Of a stretch of DNA of 64,000 nucleotides, positions 1-12,924 are shown piece by piece (the first letter of the stretch is position 1; every line of letters starts with the position of its first letter). Source of the DNA: Flavobacteriaceae bacterium (GTDB lineage: Bacteria > Bacteroidota > Bacteroidia > Flavobacteriales > Flavobacteriaceae); assembly GCA_017852075.1 (NCBI GenBank), contig JAFMLQ010000004.1, positions 1 through 64,000 of the forward strand, in the 5' to 3' direction. The translations under genes were made by a program, and so were the position numbers. Under the pieces are notes generated by a model. It saw nothing but the letters and a program-made list of their open reading frames with translations, did no database searches and was not told the DNA's origin.

Positions 1-363
1 GAAGATTATAAAAAGGGGAATTAAAAATCCCTCTGTTCCTTTAAAAAAGTAGTCTTAGGTGGTTTTGTTTTTTACTTCCAAATTTTGAGAAGATCAATTT
101 ATTTTACAGTTAGTTAAGTCGTTCCATTTAAAAGAAAGCAACACCCTTAACAAAAAGCATTTCATCATTAGAATGTAAAAAAACAAGATTTGAGCGAAAC
201 ATTCTTGAATATAATTTATTAAAAGCTTATTTCAAAAAAAACTTTGTTAACTAAAACAGTTAGAATTTAACAAGCCGAAACACCTTAAAACCTTGGACTT
301 TGTTAAGAGAGCGGTTTTTGATTTATAAATTGAAAGAAATAATAATTTCCCCTTAGTATTGTA
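1..363. other. AT-rich intergenic region at left edge
   Basis: No convincing gene is seen. The stretch lies downstream of the minus-strand lipoprotein gene that ends at 364. It has two weak inverted repeats: AGAATGT near 173 with ACATTCT near 200, and TTGTTAA near 245 with TTAACAA near 267. Neither has a T-run that would make a clear terminator. No open frame runs in from the left edge. Confidence 0.5.
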
Positions 364-1746
364 TTATAGTTTTTGCAATAATTTTTCAAAAGCAACTTCA
401 GAAAAATTTCCAAAACCTTGAACAACTTTACCATTGGAATCTACCACTATGGCCTTATTGAGCAGGGTCAGAACCCAAGCTTTACTTGCTTTTTCAAAAT
501 TGACCAATGCGTATTGATTGTCTAGGTTGATTTCCATCATTTTTTGTACTTGATCCACCAGGGCATTAAAGGGTTGGATACAAATGCCCACAAAACGCAG
601 TTTTGGATTTTTCTTTTGAAGTATTTTAACGCGATCCAAGGTATTGCGGTACTGGTTCATCTGAGTTTGTGACCAGAAATAAAACACGGTAGGTGTTTTT
701 CTGACAACAGAAGCGCTACTAATAATCTCGCGCTGGGCATTTTGCAATTGCACTTCGGGCAGGGGTTTTCCAGGATCCATCCTACTGATGTCCACGTGCA
801 GGGCGAGTATTTCTGCTAAATAAGCCGGAGAACTGTTTACGGTAGCATAATACTGTAAAAAACGTTCATGATCGCCGTGATTTGTAAAGTTTAGAATTTC
901 TTCGAAGGCAATGGCTCTAGCGATATTGTTGCGCAACAATTTTCCAGAAATCTCACGATCCAATACCTCCAATCGCTGAATATTAAAGTCTGTGGTTTGC
1001 TTGACTTTAAAATACGACTCATTAGGTTTTAATGCTTTTTGATTGATATAGCTGATGATATAACTTACATAAGGATCAAAAAAAGCGAGGTCGTTATCTC
1101 CAAAGTTTAAAAATCTTCTATAACGAAAAAAGAGACTATCTTCTTCTGATGTCCATTGTGCGCCGCGAAGCAAGGCATAGCGCTCTCGAATGTTGGCATA
1201 TGGATAGATGTAGGCTGCCTGGGTAACTTTTTGTGCAATGGGACTCAAATTGTTTAAGGAGTCCATCTGTATCCACAGTTGCTTTTTTTCAAATAACAAT
1301 GAGTCAATAATCGCATTGAAAACCAACTGATTGTTCGAATACTTTGAAGATAAAAAATTGACTTCTGCTTCTTGTTTTAAAAACAATTCGAGTAGAAAAT
1401 TGTTTTTGGAAGCGCCCACACCAGAGTACACCATGGATTCATCAAAAGCCGCCGCATTGATCCGTACCCAAAGGCTGTCCTGATTTTCTAAAAGAAGGGT
1501 TTGGTATTCAGGCAAATGCTCTAGTTTATAGATGCCATCAGGAAGTGAATCGTACTGGCGTTGAAATCTCAGGTTTTCCCCTAAATCAAGCATCTCGATC
1601 ACTTTAGATCCTTGATATAGCGTTACCGAACGTGAAGAGGGATTGACAATATGTCCTCCAAGAAAAATACCATCGCGTTCTTTAACGCTAGGTTGACAGC
1701 TTAAAAAAACTCCTACGACAAAGATGAACACAATTCCTTTTTTCAT
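364..1746 (-). CDS. Thioredoxin-fold lipoprotein without the redox CxxC
   Basis: A 460-residue probable lipoprotein. The start has a short charged and hydrophobic leader ending in a lipobox (FLSC, Cys17), so it is likely anchored in an outer or inner membrane and faces the periplasm. The middle (about 30-330) resembles the helical and beta parts of flavobacterial TlpA-like lipoproteins but has no motif I can name. The C-terminal 110 residues look like a thioredoxin fold (strand FYFW at 355-358, helix, then KAIVVDSNGKV near 430). Where TlpA proteins have WCxxC, this one has WSQTQ, and the usual cis-proline before the last strands is also absent. It is therefore unlikely to be a disulfide reductase. 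A TAATTTTG box lies 7 nt upstream of the ATG. It is divergent from the ABC-F gene. Confidence 0.75.
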   Translation of the reverse strand: MKKGIVFIFVVGVFLSCQPSVKERDGIFLGGHIVNPSSRSVTLYQGSKVIEMLDLGENLRFQRQYDSLPDGIYKLEHLPEYQTLLLENQDSLWVRINAAAFDESMVYSGVGASKNNFLLELFLKQEAEVNFLSSKYSNNQLVFNAIIDSLLFEKKQLWIQMDSLNNLSPIAQKVTQAAYIYPYANIRERYALLRGAQWTSEEDSLFFRYRRFLNFGDNDLAFFDPYVSYIISYINQKALKPNESYFKVKQTTDFNIQRLEVLDREISGKLLRNNIARAIAFEEILNFTNHGDHERFLQYYATVNSSPAYLAEILALHVDISRMDPGKPLPEVQLQNAQREIISSASVVRKTPTVFYFWSQTQMNQYRNTLDRVKILQKKNPKLRFVGICIQPFNALVDQVQKMMEINLDNQYALVNFEKASKAWVLTLLNKAIVVDSNGKVVQGFGNFSEVAFEKLLQKL

Positions 1747-1753
1747 ATACTTT

Positions 1754-1761
1754 CAAAATTA
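1754..1761 (-). promoter_or_regulatory. TAnnTTTG promoter box for the 1746 lipoprotein gene
   Basis: Read on the minus strand this is TAATTTTG, matching the -7 box TAnnTTTG known for the primary sigma factor of Bacteroidota. Only 7 nt separate it from the ATG, so the transcript would have almost no leader. No clear upstream TTG was found. Confidence 0.5.
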
Positions 1762-1818
1762 CCATTTTTTATGAGTAAAAATCTTATCGTAGCGTTAAAT
1801 CACTCAAGGAGATTTGTG

Positions 1819-5066
<3,248 letters not shown>

Positions 5067-5112
5067 GTGTCGATTAAATCAAATGTTATGAACTAAATGT
5101 ATAAAAACTAAT

Positions 5113-5334
5113 TTAAAGGGTAAGTGCTTTTAGAATTTCTTCTGCCTTTTCTTTTTCGTCGGGATGCACCCAAACTTCTTGGTCAGTAGAGAAAGATCCA
5201 AATCCTGCAAGTCGTGCTGATTCAGCTCGGTCTTTTACCACAGGGATGATATTCGCATCACTTAAAGCGCCACAAATTTTGAGGACCTCAACCTGAGGAC
5301 CCATAAACAATTTTAAGTAGGAAGATTGAGACAT
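5113..5334 (-). CDS. DUF2007 small signal-transducing-like protein
   Basis: A 73-residue protein with the DUF2007 pattern: a beta-alpha-beta start (YLKLFMGPQVEVLKICGALSD), a central VVKD, and an end in which DEKEKAEEIL forms the last helix. Such proteins fold like small PII-type or ferredoxin-like modules, and their role is unknown. It lies 12 bp downstream of the two-TM hypothetical at 5347 and 46 bp upstream of the symporter, all on the minus strand, so the three may be cotranscribed. Confidence 0.75.
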   Translation of the reverse strand: MSQSSYLKLFMGPQVEVLKICGALSDANIIPVVKDRAESARLAGFGSFSTDQEVWVHPDEKEKAEEILKALTL

Positions 5335-5346
5335 CTGAATTTGGGT

Positions 5347-6027
5347 TTAGGATTTGTTGTAGCGATTATTCCAAATCGCAGGATTAAAGTTTTTTCCCAA
5401 TGCAAAACCAAAGTAAAGAACCACAGAGGCTAAGGCTTTAAACATAAAGAACAGTAACATCCAATAGGAAGAATCATCAGGAGTTCTGGTGAATAATGCC
5501 ATGGGGGTCAACTCTGTAAGGAACCAGCTGAATACAAAAACAACACACAATAGATTCCATATATTTTTGAAAGGCCACATCAGTAATTTACGGAGAGGAT
5601 GCAAATCATCTCCCCACTTGTGTACTAAGTAATAATAGTCATTTCCTAGGGGAACAAACAACAAGGGATCATCCGTTTTTTCCAACCTAAATAGGGCAGA
5701 AGGAGCCATGATTTTAAAAGACCCTAGTTGGGTGTCGTGTTCTTTTTCAAGGGATTGAATTTTATCAAGTGCTTCTTGAGGTAGCTTATTTTTAAAGTAT
5801 TTAAGATCTAAAAAACGCAAACGATAATCGATACTTACTTTTTTGATTTGGTCAATATGATAAATTTTATCAGCAGTCAACAAATCGAAATCAAACGTAT
5901 TGAATGTCGTGATATGTAAAGATCTAAAAATGTCTTCAAGGCTTGACTGAGACACATCTTGTGTAAGTTTACGAGACTTGGATAGTGCGTCTTCAATATT
6001 GGTTCTTGGCAGTAGTTTCGCTTTCAT
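5347..6027 (-). CDS. Hypothetical protein with two C-terminal TM segments
   Basis: A 226-residue protein I do not recognise. The first 145 residues are soluble and charged. They contain a segment (about 60-130) that reads like a description of enzyme levels or membrane-proximal helices rather than a known domain. Two hydrophobic stretches near 152-170 (WNLLCVVFVFSWFL) and 186-206 (WMLLFFMFKALASVVLYFGF) are likely membrane helices, leaving a short tail. It lies upstream of the DUF2007 gene on the same strand and downstream of pheT (59 bp gap). Confidence 0.6.
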   Translation of the reverse strand: MKAKLLPRTNIEDALSKSRKLTQDVSQSSLEDIFRSLHITTFNTFDFDLLTADKIYHIDQIKKVSIDYRLRFLDLKYFKNKLPQEALDKIQSLEKEHDTQLGSFKIMAPSALFRLEKTDDPLLFVPLGNDYYYLVHKWGDDLHPLRKLLMWPFKNIWNLLCVVFVFSWFLTELTPMALFTRTPDDSSYWMLLFFMFKALASVVLYFGFALGKNFNPAIWNNRYNKS

Positions 6028-6085
6028 AACTCCTTCACATTATATAACAAAAATAGGAATTATTCGGCCAACTTATGAAAATAAC

Positions 6086-8494
6086 CTATCGTAATTCCGC
6101 ATTAAATTCTTTAGAAAAATTTTGTTGAAGTTTTTCCATGACTTTATCCACTTGTTTATCTGTCAGTGTCTTGTTTTTATCTTGAAACGTAAAACTGATT
6201 CCATAAGACTTCTTCCCTTTGGGAAGATTTTTTCCTTCGTAAACATCAAATAGTTGTACCGATTTAAGGATCTTGCGTTCGGTTTGAAGTGCAGTATTTT
6301 TGAGTGCCTCGAACTGAACTTCTTGGTCTATAAGCAAAGCGAAATCTCTACGCATCAGCGGAAACTTGGTCACTTCTTCATATTGTAAAGGCTCTGAAAA
6401 AGCGTCTTTTTGAAGGATGCTCCAATCCAAATCAGCCAGATATACCTCTTGATCGATTCCGTAGGCTTGTGCTCGTGAAGCTGCAATTAATCCATAATAG
6501 CCATAACATCGATTCTGGTACTTCAATTCAAAACATTCTTCAAAATGAGGATGAGTGGTTTTAGTAAAATCTACAGTGTCGTAACCCAAACTTTGAAAAA
6601 GATCATTTAGGACTCCTTTGCCATAGAAATATGGGTCTGGAGACGAGGATATGTCCCAATGAGATGCAAAGGGAGTTCCGACCAAAGCTAAGCTCAATCG
6701 TTTGGTTTCGAGATATTTTTCTCCTTTTTTCCCATAAATAGTCCCAAATTCAAACAGCTTTAGTTCTTTATTTTGTCGATTCAAGTTAAACGCAACTACC
6801 TCGAGGGTCTGAGGAATCAAGGATTGCCTCATGATGGACAATTCTTTACCTAGTGGATTTACCAAGGAAACGGCTTCGTGAAAATCTGCTTTATCTTCAG
6901 GTCGGGTCAGGGAATTATTCATCATTTCAAAAAAACCGTGTCCTGTAAGTTTTTGAGCAATGGCTCCTTCTAATTTGTGACTGTCTTTCCAATCGTACGG
7001 AGGTGAGGCTTGATATTGTAGCGGTCGATTTTCAAGATTATTATACCCGTAAACCCTTAGAATTTCTTCAATGACATCTGCGGGGCGGGTCACATCGACG
7101 CGATACCGTGGTATGGTCATCCCAATACCGGTTTCAGAAACATTATTGATCTCAATTTCGAGTGCGTTTAAAATGGTATTTAAATGCTTTTCATCTATGG
7201 ACTGTCCAATGATTTTTTTAATTTGATCAAAAGAGAGGAATACTTGAGTGGGTTCCTTAAGGGGCTTACAAACCTCTTGAATTTCACTAGAAATAGTACC
7301 TCCGGCCAATTCCCGAATTAAGATTGCAGCACGCTTAAGTGCTGTGATTCCGATTTCGGGATCAATCCCACGTTCAAAACGAAAGGAGGCGTCAGTATTA
7401 AGTCCATGCCGTTTGGCCGTTTTCCGAATACTTATTGGATCAAAATAAGCACTTTCTAAAAATATAGTAGTGGTTTGTTCGTCTACCCCTGAATTCAGTC
7501 CGCCGAAAACTCCTGCAATACAATGGGCTTGGTTACTGTCACAAATCATCAAGTCTTCCTCACTCAATTCGCGTTCCACTTCATCTAAAGTGGTAAATGG
7601 GGTCTTATCAGCACAGGTTTTTACATGGATATCACCCTTAAGTTTCGCAGCATCAAAAGCGTGTAAAGGCTGTCCTAAGTCATGCAACACATAGTTGGTT
7701 ATATCAACTACATTGTTTTTAGGGGTAATTCCAATGGCTTTTAGTCGATTTTGCAGCCAAGTAGGTGAGGGAGCAACTTGAACTCCAGTCAGGGTAATAC
7801 CGTAATATTGTTCACATCTTTCTTTATCTTCTACCTCTACAGAAATTGTACTTAGGGTATTGTCCACAGAAAAAGATGAAGTTTCTGGAAAACTCCATTC
7901 ATGAGGAATTTCATTCAACAAGCACACAGCCCTCAGATCACGTGCTACACCCATATGACTCATGGCGTCTGCCCTGTTGGGAGTCAATCCGATTTCAAAA
8001 ACCACATCTTGCTCAATATCAAAAATTTCAGCTGCAGCAGTTCCTACTTTGTATTTCGCATCCAAGACCAAAATGCCATCGTGATCAGAACCCAAGCCAA
8101 GTTCATCTTCCGCACAGATCATTCCTTCACTAACTTCCCCGCGAATTTTACCCTTTTTAATTTTCAGACTCGAACCATCAAAGAGGTGTAGTGTCGTTCC
8201 TATGGTAGCAACCAACACCTTTTGTCCTTTTGCTACGTTTGGCGCACCACAAACAATTGAGAGATTCGTGTCTCTGCCAATATTGACTTCGGTGAGTTTT
8301 AAACGATCGGCATTGGGGTGTTGTTCACAACGAAGGACTTCTCCTACCACAACTCCCTTTAGTCCACCTTTGACACTTTCAAAAGTTTCAGTTCCTTCAA
8401 CTTCCAGACCCAAATCGGTGAGCAAAACGGATAGTGCTTCTATAGATAGGTCGATTTTAATAAACTGTTGTAACCAGTTGTGGGATATTTTCAA
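6086..8494 (-). CDS. pheT: Phenylalanyl-tRNA synthetase beta subunit
   Basis: An 802-residue protein of normal length for bacterial PheT, which forms the alpha2-beta2 synthetase with PheS to charge tRNA-Phe. It has the N-terminal OB/tRNA-binding domain (VVVGEVLRCEQHPNADRL near 47-64), the B3/B4 editing region (about 210-380), the B5 domain (about 400-480), the catalytic-like core, and a C-terminal anticodon-binding FDX-ACB domain (about 705-802). The start is a TTG at 8494: the frame upstream reaches a stop within a few codons without any ATG. A TATATTTG promoter box lies 26 nt upstream. pheS is not in this window. Confidence 0.96.
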   Translation of the reverse strand: MKISHNWLQQFIKIDLSIEALSVLLTDLGLEVEGTETFESVKGGLKGVVVGEVLRCEQHPNADRLKLTEVNIGRDTNLSIVCGAPNVAKGQKVLVATIGTTLHLFDGSSLKIKKGKIRGEVSEGMICAEDELGLGSDHDGILVLDAKYKVGTAAAEIFDIEQDVVFEIGLTPNRADAMSHMGVARDLRAVCLLNEIPHEWSFPETSSFSVDNTLSTISVEVEDKERCEQYYGITLTGVQVAPSPTWLQNRLKAIGITPKNNVVDITNYVLHDLGQPLHAFDAAKLKGDIHVKTCADKTPFTTLDEVERELSEEDLMICDSNQAHCIAGVFGGLNSGVDEQTTTIFLESAYFDPISIRKTAKRHGLNTDASFRFERGIDPEIGITALKRAAILIRELAGGTISSEIQEVCKPLKEPTQVFLSFDQIKKIIGQSIDEKHLNTILNALEIEINNVSETGIGMTIPRYRVDVTRPADVIEEILRVYGYNNLENRPLQYQASPPYDWKDSHKLEGAIAQKLTGHGFFEMMNNSLTRPEDKADFHEAVSLVNPLGKELSIMRQSLIPQTLEVVAFNLNRQNKELKLFEFGTIYGKKGEKYLETKRLSLALVGTPFASHWDISSSPDPYFYGKGVLNDLFQSLGYDTVDFTKTTHPHFEECFELKYQNRCYGYYGLIAASRAQAYGIDQEVYLADLDWSILQKDAFSEPLQYEEVTKFPLMRRDFALLIDQEVQFEALKNTALQTERKILKSVQLFDVYEGKNLPKGKKSYGISFTFQDKNKTLTDKQVDKVMEKLQQNFSKEFNAELR

Positions 8495-8520
8495 GAGTAG
8501 CGTATTTAATTATAGATATG

Positions 8521-8528
8521 CAAATATA
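8521..8528 (-). promoter_or_regulatory. TAnnTTTG promoter box for pheT
   Basis: On the minus strand this reads TATATTTG, 26 nt before the TTG start of pheT. It falls in the 53-bp gap between the recG stop and the pheT start, so pheT likely has its own promoter. Confidence 0.45.
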
Positions 8529-8547
8529 AGAATCTCTTAGCCCATTT

Positions 8548-10647
8548 TTAACTAATGAAATTCCAAATGTTTGAATCAAATCGAAGTGCAGTAAGTGTTC
8601 TTTTAATAATTTGATGTTCAGCCTGTTTGAGTTCAGGATCCTGTTTTAAAATTTGCTGAGCGGTATCTCTTGCCGCTTTGAGTAAACTAGAATCTTTAAT
8701 TACATCAGCAATTTTTAGCTGTAAAATACCACTTTGCTGAGTTCCCATCAGATTTCCTGGACCCCGAAGGCGAAGATCTGCCTCAGCAATTTCAAACCCA
8801 TCGGTAGTCTTCACCATAGTATGTAGGCGTGTTTTTCCTTCCTCAGAAAGTTTAGAGCCACTCATCAAAATACAATAACTCTGTGAAGCCCCTCTTCCCA
8901 CACGTCCTCTCAATTGATGAAGTTGTGACAATCCAAAACGCTCGGCACTCTCTATTATCATTACCGAAGCATTGGGCACATTGACTCCCACTTCAATAAC
9001 GGTGGTAGCCACCATGATCTGAGTTTTCCCTGCTGCAAAACGTTCCATTTCAAAGGCCTTGTCTTCAGCTTTCATCTGTCCGTGAAGGATACTGACTTGA
9101 TAGTGAGGAGGAGGAAAACTTCGAGTAATGCTTTCATAGCCATCCATCAAATCTTTATAATCCAATTTTTCAGATTCCTGAATCAAGGGATAAACTACAT
9201 ATACTTGGCGACCCTCTTGAATCTGTTCTTTAATAAAGGCAAAAACAGCCAGACGTTTACTTTCAAATCGATGGCTTGTTTTTACTGGTTTTCGGCCTGG
9301 AGGCAATTCATCAATTACCGAAAGATCCAAATCTCCGTAAATACTCATGGCTAAAGTTCTGGGGATGGGAGTGGCGGTCATTACTAAAACGTGAGGCGGA
9401 ATTTCATTTTTGACCCATAGTTTGGCACGTTGCGCTACTCCGAAACGGTGCTGCTCATCAATAATGGCAAGACCTAAATTTTTAAATTGTACTTTTTCTT
9501 CAAAAACAGCATGGGTGCCGATCAAAATATCCAAGGTTCCCATTTCTAGAGCTTCGTGAAGGATTTTACGGTCTTTTGATTTTGTGCTTCCAGTCAGTAA
9601 TGCAATTTTAACTCCAGTTCCGTTTAGCAAATCCAAAAGGGATTGATAATGTTGTTGAGCTAAAATTTCTGTAGGAGCAACCAAGCAGGCTTGAAACTCA
9701 TTGTCGATGGCAATCAACATACTGAGTAAGGCCACAATTGTCTTTCCAGATCCCACATCACCTTGCAGTAAACGATTCATTTGTCGTCCTGATCCCAAAT
9801 CTATTCGAATTTCCTTGACCACACGTTTTTGGGCATCAGTAAGAGGAAAGGGAAGGTGATTTTTAAAAAAAGCATGGAAGGTATTTCCTACTTCGGAAAA
9901 AATAAACCCTTTGATTTTATTCTTGCGTTGTAAGTTTTTTAAAATCAATTGCATTTGTAGATAAAAGAACTCTTCGAACTTGAGTCGGGCTTGGGCACGA
10001 CTCAAATTGTGCTGAGTGCTGGGATAATGGACTTCTTTTAATGCATTTCCCTTTTCAATTAGCTTAAAATGATTCAGCAGATAGGGAGGGAGGGTTTCAG
10101 AAAATGGAGCACCACCCATTTCGATGAGATGAGCTACCAATTTTTGAGTCACCCGCTGGGAAATTCCTTTGTTAATTAATTTTTCGGTAGAAGGATAAAT
10201 AGGGTAAAAGGCTGCTTTTATTCCTTTTTGAAAGTTCGCTTCCAATTCCATTTCAGGATGGGGCATACTGGCCTTCCCTTTAAACCAATTGATCCTGCCG
10301 AAAATCACGTAAGCTTGATTTAACTTAAGGGTTTCTCGAATCCATTGATAACCTCGAAACCAGACCAATTCCATTGCTCCTGTATCATCTTCAAAATGGG
10401 CAACCATCCGTTTTCCTCGTTTTTGTGATACATACTCGATTTGGGTTAGTCTTCCTTTGATTTGTACCTCAGAATTGTTTTGTGGCAATTGGTTGATGGG
10501 ATAAAATTGACTTCGGTCAATGTATCGATTGGGGAAAAAGTGCAATAAGTCTTCAAAAGTGCGAATATTGAGTTCTTCTTTCAGCAAACGGGCACGTTCA
10601 GGTCCTACTCCCTTGAGGTATTCTATTCCCGTTTGTGTTCCACTCAT
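8548..10647 (-). CDS. recG: ATP-dependent DNA helicase RecG
   Basis: A 699-residue helicase that reverses stalled forks and branch-migrates Holliday junctions. It has the N-terminal wedge/OB domain (about 50-150, GIEYLKGVGPERARLL at the start), Walker A (GDVGSGKT near 291-298), motif II as DEQHRFG near 394, motif III (MTATPIPRT near 420), and motif VI with QLRGRVGRG near 575. The C-terminal RecG hook follows (DLRLRGPGNLMGTQQSG near 620-636). Its start is divergent from the patatin gene, with 67 bp between the two start codons. Confidence 0.97.
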   Translation of the reverse strand: MSGTQTGIEYLKGVGPERARLLKEELNIRTFEDLLHFFPNRYIDRSQFYPINQLPQNNSEVQIKGRLTQIEYVSQKRGKRMVAHFEDDTGAMELVWFRGYQWIRETLKLNQAYVIFGRINWFKGKASMPHPEMELEANFQKGIKAAFYPIYPSTEKLINKGISQRVTQKLVAHLIEMGGAPFSETLPPYLLNHFKLIEKGNALKEVHYPSTQHNLSRAQARLKFEEFFYLQMQLILKNLQRKNKIKGFIFSEVGNTFHAFFKNHLPFPLTDAQKRVVKEIRIDLGSGRQMNRLLQGDVGSGKTIVALLSMLIAIDNEFQACLVAPTEILAQQHYQSLLDLLNGTGVKIALLTGSTKSKDRKILHEALEMGTLDILIGTHAVFEEKVQFKNLGLAIIDEQHRFGVAQRAKLWVKNEIPPHVLVMTATPIPRTLAMSIYGDLDLSVIDELPPGRKPVKTSHRFESKRLAVFAFIKEQIQEGRQVYVVYPLIQESEKLDYKDLMDGYESITRSFPPPHYQVSILHGQMKAEDKAFEMERFAAGKTQIMVATTVIEVGVNVPNASVMIIESAERFGLSQLHQLRGRVGRGASQSYCILMSGSKLSEEGKTRLHTMVKTTDGFEIAEADLRLRGPGNLMGTQQSGILQLKIADVIKDSSLLKAARDTAQQILKQDPELKQAEHQIIKRTLTALRFDSNIWNFIS

Positions 10648-10714
10648 TATTAGACTTTATTTTTTTATCCGATATAAAGCGGTAAATTTAACAAGTAATC
10701 CCAAATATGATTCT

Positions 10715-11596
10715 ATGCGAGCACTAGTAATTTCTGGAGGAGGAAGTAAGGGTGCATTTGCTGGAGGTATCGCCCATCATTTGATCCATGATGCAAAGCG
10801 CAATTACGACCTTTTTTTAGGAACTTCTACAGGAAGCCTCCTAGTAACCCATCTTGCTGCAGGCGCTCTGGAAGAAATCAGAGAAGCCTTTACTAACGTT
10901 AATCAATCTTCAATTTTTTCTAACAATCCCTTCATTATAAGACAAAAAGGGAAAGCCAATCGTATTAAAATCAATCATTTTAACGTATTGAAAAATTTCC
11001 TAAGAGGTAAAAAAACCTTTGGAGAAAGTCAAAATTTACGTGACTTAATTGGTAGGCAAATTACTCCTAGTTTGTTTGAATTGGTCAAAAAACAAGATCG
11101 TGAGGTAATCATCTGCGTGTCTAACTTTACCTTAAACAAGGTTGAATACAAAGCTTTATCGGACTGTAGCTACACAGATTTTTTAGATTGGATTTGGATT
11201 TCTTGTAATTACGTTCCCTTTATGAGTTTGGTAATTAAAGACAGAAATGAATATGCGGATGGAGGTTTTGGATGTATCATTGCCATTGAAGAAGCATTAC
11301 GAAGAGGGGCTACAGAAGTAGATGCGATTATGCTTAGCACAGAAGTTCAAATGCTCAACAGAATGCGCTCTCGCAATGCCTTTGATTTATTATTGTCCAC
11401 CTTAGACTTTATGGGAGATCAAATTACACAAGACAACCTCAAGGTAGGAAACTTGCTTGCTTTACAAAATGAGGTAAAGCTTCAAACTTTTTTCACACCC
11501 CGAGTATTAACCACACAGTCTTTGGTTTTTAATAAAGAAGAAATGGAATTGTGGTGGCAAGAAGGACGTGACTATGCCGCATCGCTACTTACTTAA
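10715..11596 (+). CDS. Patatin-like phospholipase
   Basis: A 293-residue cytosolic lipid acyl hydrolase. I place the start at the ATG at 10715 because the patatin fold begins there with MRALVISGGG; a longer frame from 10520 would run 65 codons into recG on the other strand. It has the oxyanion motif GGGSKG (8-13), the nucleophile elbow GTSTGS (Ser38) and the catalytic Asp in ADGG (Asp182), so the Ser-Asp dyad is complete. There is no signal peptide and no POTRA or beta-barrel part, so it is not the secreted PlpD type. Substrate is probably a membrane phospholipid or acyl ester. It overlaps the convergent M20 gene by 12 bp. Confidence 0.9.
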   Translation: MRALVISGGGSKGAFAGGIAHHLIHDAKRNYDLFLGTSTGSLLVTHLAAGALEEIREAFTNVNQSSIFSNNPFIIRQKGKANRIKINHFNVLKNFLRGKKTFGESQNLRDLIGRQITPSLFELVKKQDREVIICVSNFTLNKVEYKALSDCSYTDFLDWIWISCNYVPFMSLVIKDRNEYADGGFGCIIAIEEALRRGATEVDAIMLSTEVQMLNRMRSRNAFDLLLSTLDFMGDQITQDNLKVGNLLALQNEVKLQTFFTPRVLTTQSLVFNKEEMELWWQEGRDYAASLLT

Positions 11597-12850
11597 AAAA
11601 TCGAGGCTCAACTGCACCATTGCTTTGACCCCGTATTCCAATCCAGCATCATCTACCATAAATTCTGGAGTATGATGGGAAGGAGCGTCTTCAGGTGAGT
11701 TCCCTTGTATCAAACCTCCTAGAAAAAAATAAAACCCAGGTACTTTTTCTTGAAATGCAGAAAAATCTTCAGCCCCAGTCACAGCCTTCATTTCAACCAC
11801 CTGATTTTCTCCAAGAGCCTTTTTAAGACTTTTTACAGCTGTCTCCGTGAGGGTAGGGTCGTTGTAGGTAAGTGCAGCGGATTCAAAGATATCGATCTCA
11901 GCAGTACCCCCATAGGCAGCTGCAATTTGTGGAACCATTTCCTGCATGCGTTTGATGATTTTCTGTTTCATGTTTTCATCCAGTGTACGAACTGTTCCTA
12001 CCATACGTGCGGTGTCAGGAATGATATTAAAACGAATCCCAGAATGAATAGAACCCACGGAAATGACAGCCCCTTCTTTGGTCAATTCTGAATTACGGCT
12101 GATGATGGTTTGAAGGCCATCTATAATCTTTGCAGAGATAAGTATAGGATCTACACTCATCCAAGGTTGAGAGCCATGAGCTTGCTTCCCTTGTACATCG
12201 ATGACAAAACGTTGGGCGGCCGCCATTATACCTTTGGATTTATAACGTACTTGACCCACAGGAGTGGCAGAGTTGATGTGCAATCCATAAATAGCATCTA
12301 CTTTTGGGTTTTCTAAAACGCCTTCTTCTACCATCAATCGTGCGCCTCCTTTTTCACCCTGTGGAGGCCCTTCTTCTGCGGGTTGGAAAATGAACTTTAC
12401 AGTCCCATAAAAATCGTTGTTTTGAGCCAAATATTCCGCCACTCCCATCAAAATAGCGACATGTGTATCATGGCCACAGGCATGCATGACACCTGATTCT
12501 TGTCCGGAAAAGATGGCTTTCACTTTAGAGCGATAAGGCAATTCGTTGTCTTCTGAAACGGGTAAGGCATCCATGTCTGCTCTAAGGGCCAAAACCTTTC
12601 CAGGTTTTTTCCCTTTGAGGATACCCACGACACCGGTATGTGCAACCCCAGTTTGTACTTCAATCCCTAAATTTTGTAAGTGTAATGCCACTTTTTCGGC
12701 GGTTTTGAATTCTCGATTGGACAACTCTGGATTTTGGTGAATTTCATGTCGCCATTGAATCACCTTATTGAGTAAATCGCGATTAATTTTTTGTGCAAAA
12801 AGTTGTGACGAAATGCACAGAATGAATAGCCATAAAATTTGTTTCATCAT
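11585..12850 (-). CDS. Secreted M20 family amidohydrolase
   Basis: A 421-residue metallo-amidohydrolase of the M20D group (N-acyl amino acid or hippurate hydrolase-like). A signal peptide (about 1-19, ILWLFILCISSQLFAQ) sends it to the periplasm or outside. Metal and catalytic sites are visible: DMDALP near 90-95, HACGHDTH near 122-129, PAEEGP near 157-162 and the C-terminal HHTPEF near 395. The dimerisation lid (about 205-310) contains GKQAHGSQPW. It probably removes acyl groups from amino acids or cleaves small peptides; the exact substrate is not evident. Confidence 0.92.
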   Translation of the reverse strand: MMKQILWLFILCISSQLFAQKINRDLLNKVIQWRHEIHQNPELSNREFKTAEKVALHLQNLGIEVQTGVAHTGVVGILKGKKPGKVLALRADMDALPVSEDNELPYRSKVKAIFSGQESGVMHACGHDTHVAILMGVAEYLAQNNDFYGTVKFIFQPAEEGPPQGEKGGARLMVEEGVLENPKVDAIYGLHINSATPVGQVRYKSKGIMAAAQRFVIDVQGKQAHGSQPWMSVDPILISAKIIDGLQTIISRNSELTKEGAVISVGSIHSGIRFNIIPDTARMVGTVRTLDENMKQKIIKRMQEMVPQIAAAYGGTAEIDIFESAALTYNDPTLTETAVKSLKKALGENQVVEMKAVTGAEDFSAFQEKVPGFYFFLGGLIQGNSPEDAPSHHTPEFMVDDAGLEYGVKAMVQLSLDFLSK

Positions 12851-12924
12851 ATTATTTTTAAACGAGAGTTGTGAAGATACAATGTTTATAATTAAAGTCT
12901 AAAAATCCAGTCAAAATAATAGAA

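Noticed and set aside
10520-10714. A 65-codon N-terminal extension of the patatin frame
   Set aside because: It lies largely inside recG on the other strand and has no signal peptide or family match; the fold starts at the ATG at 10715.
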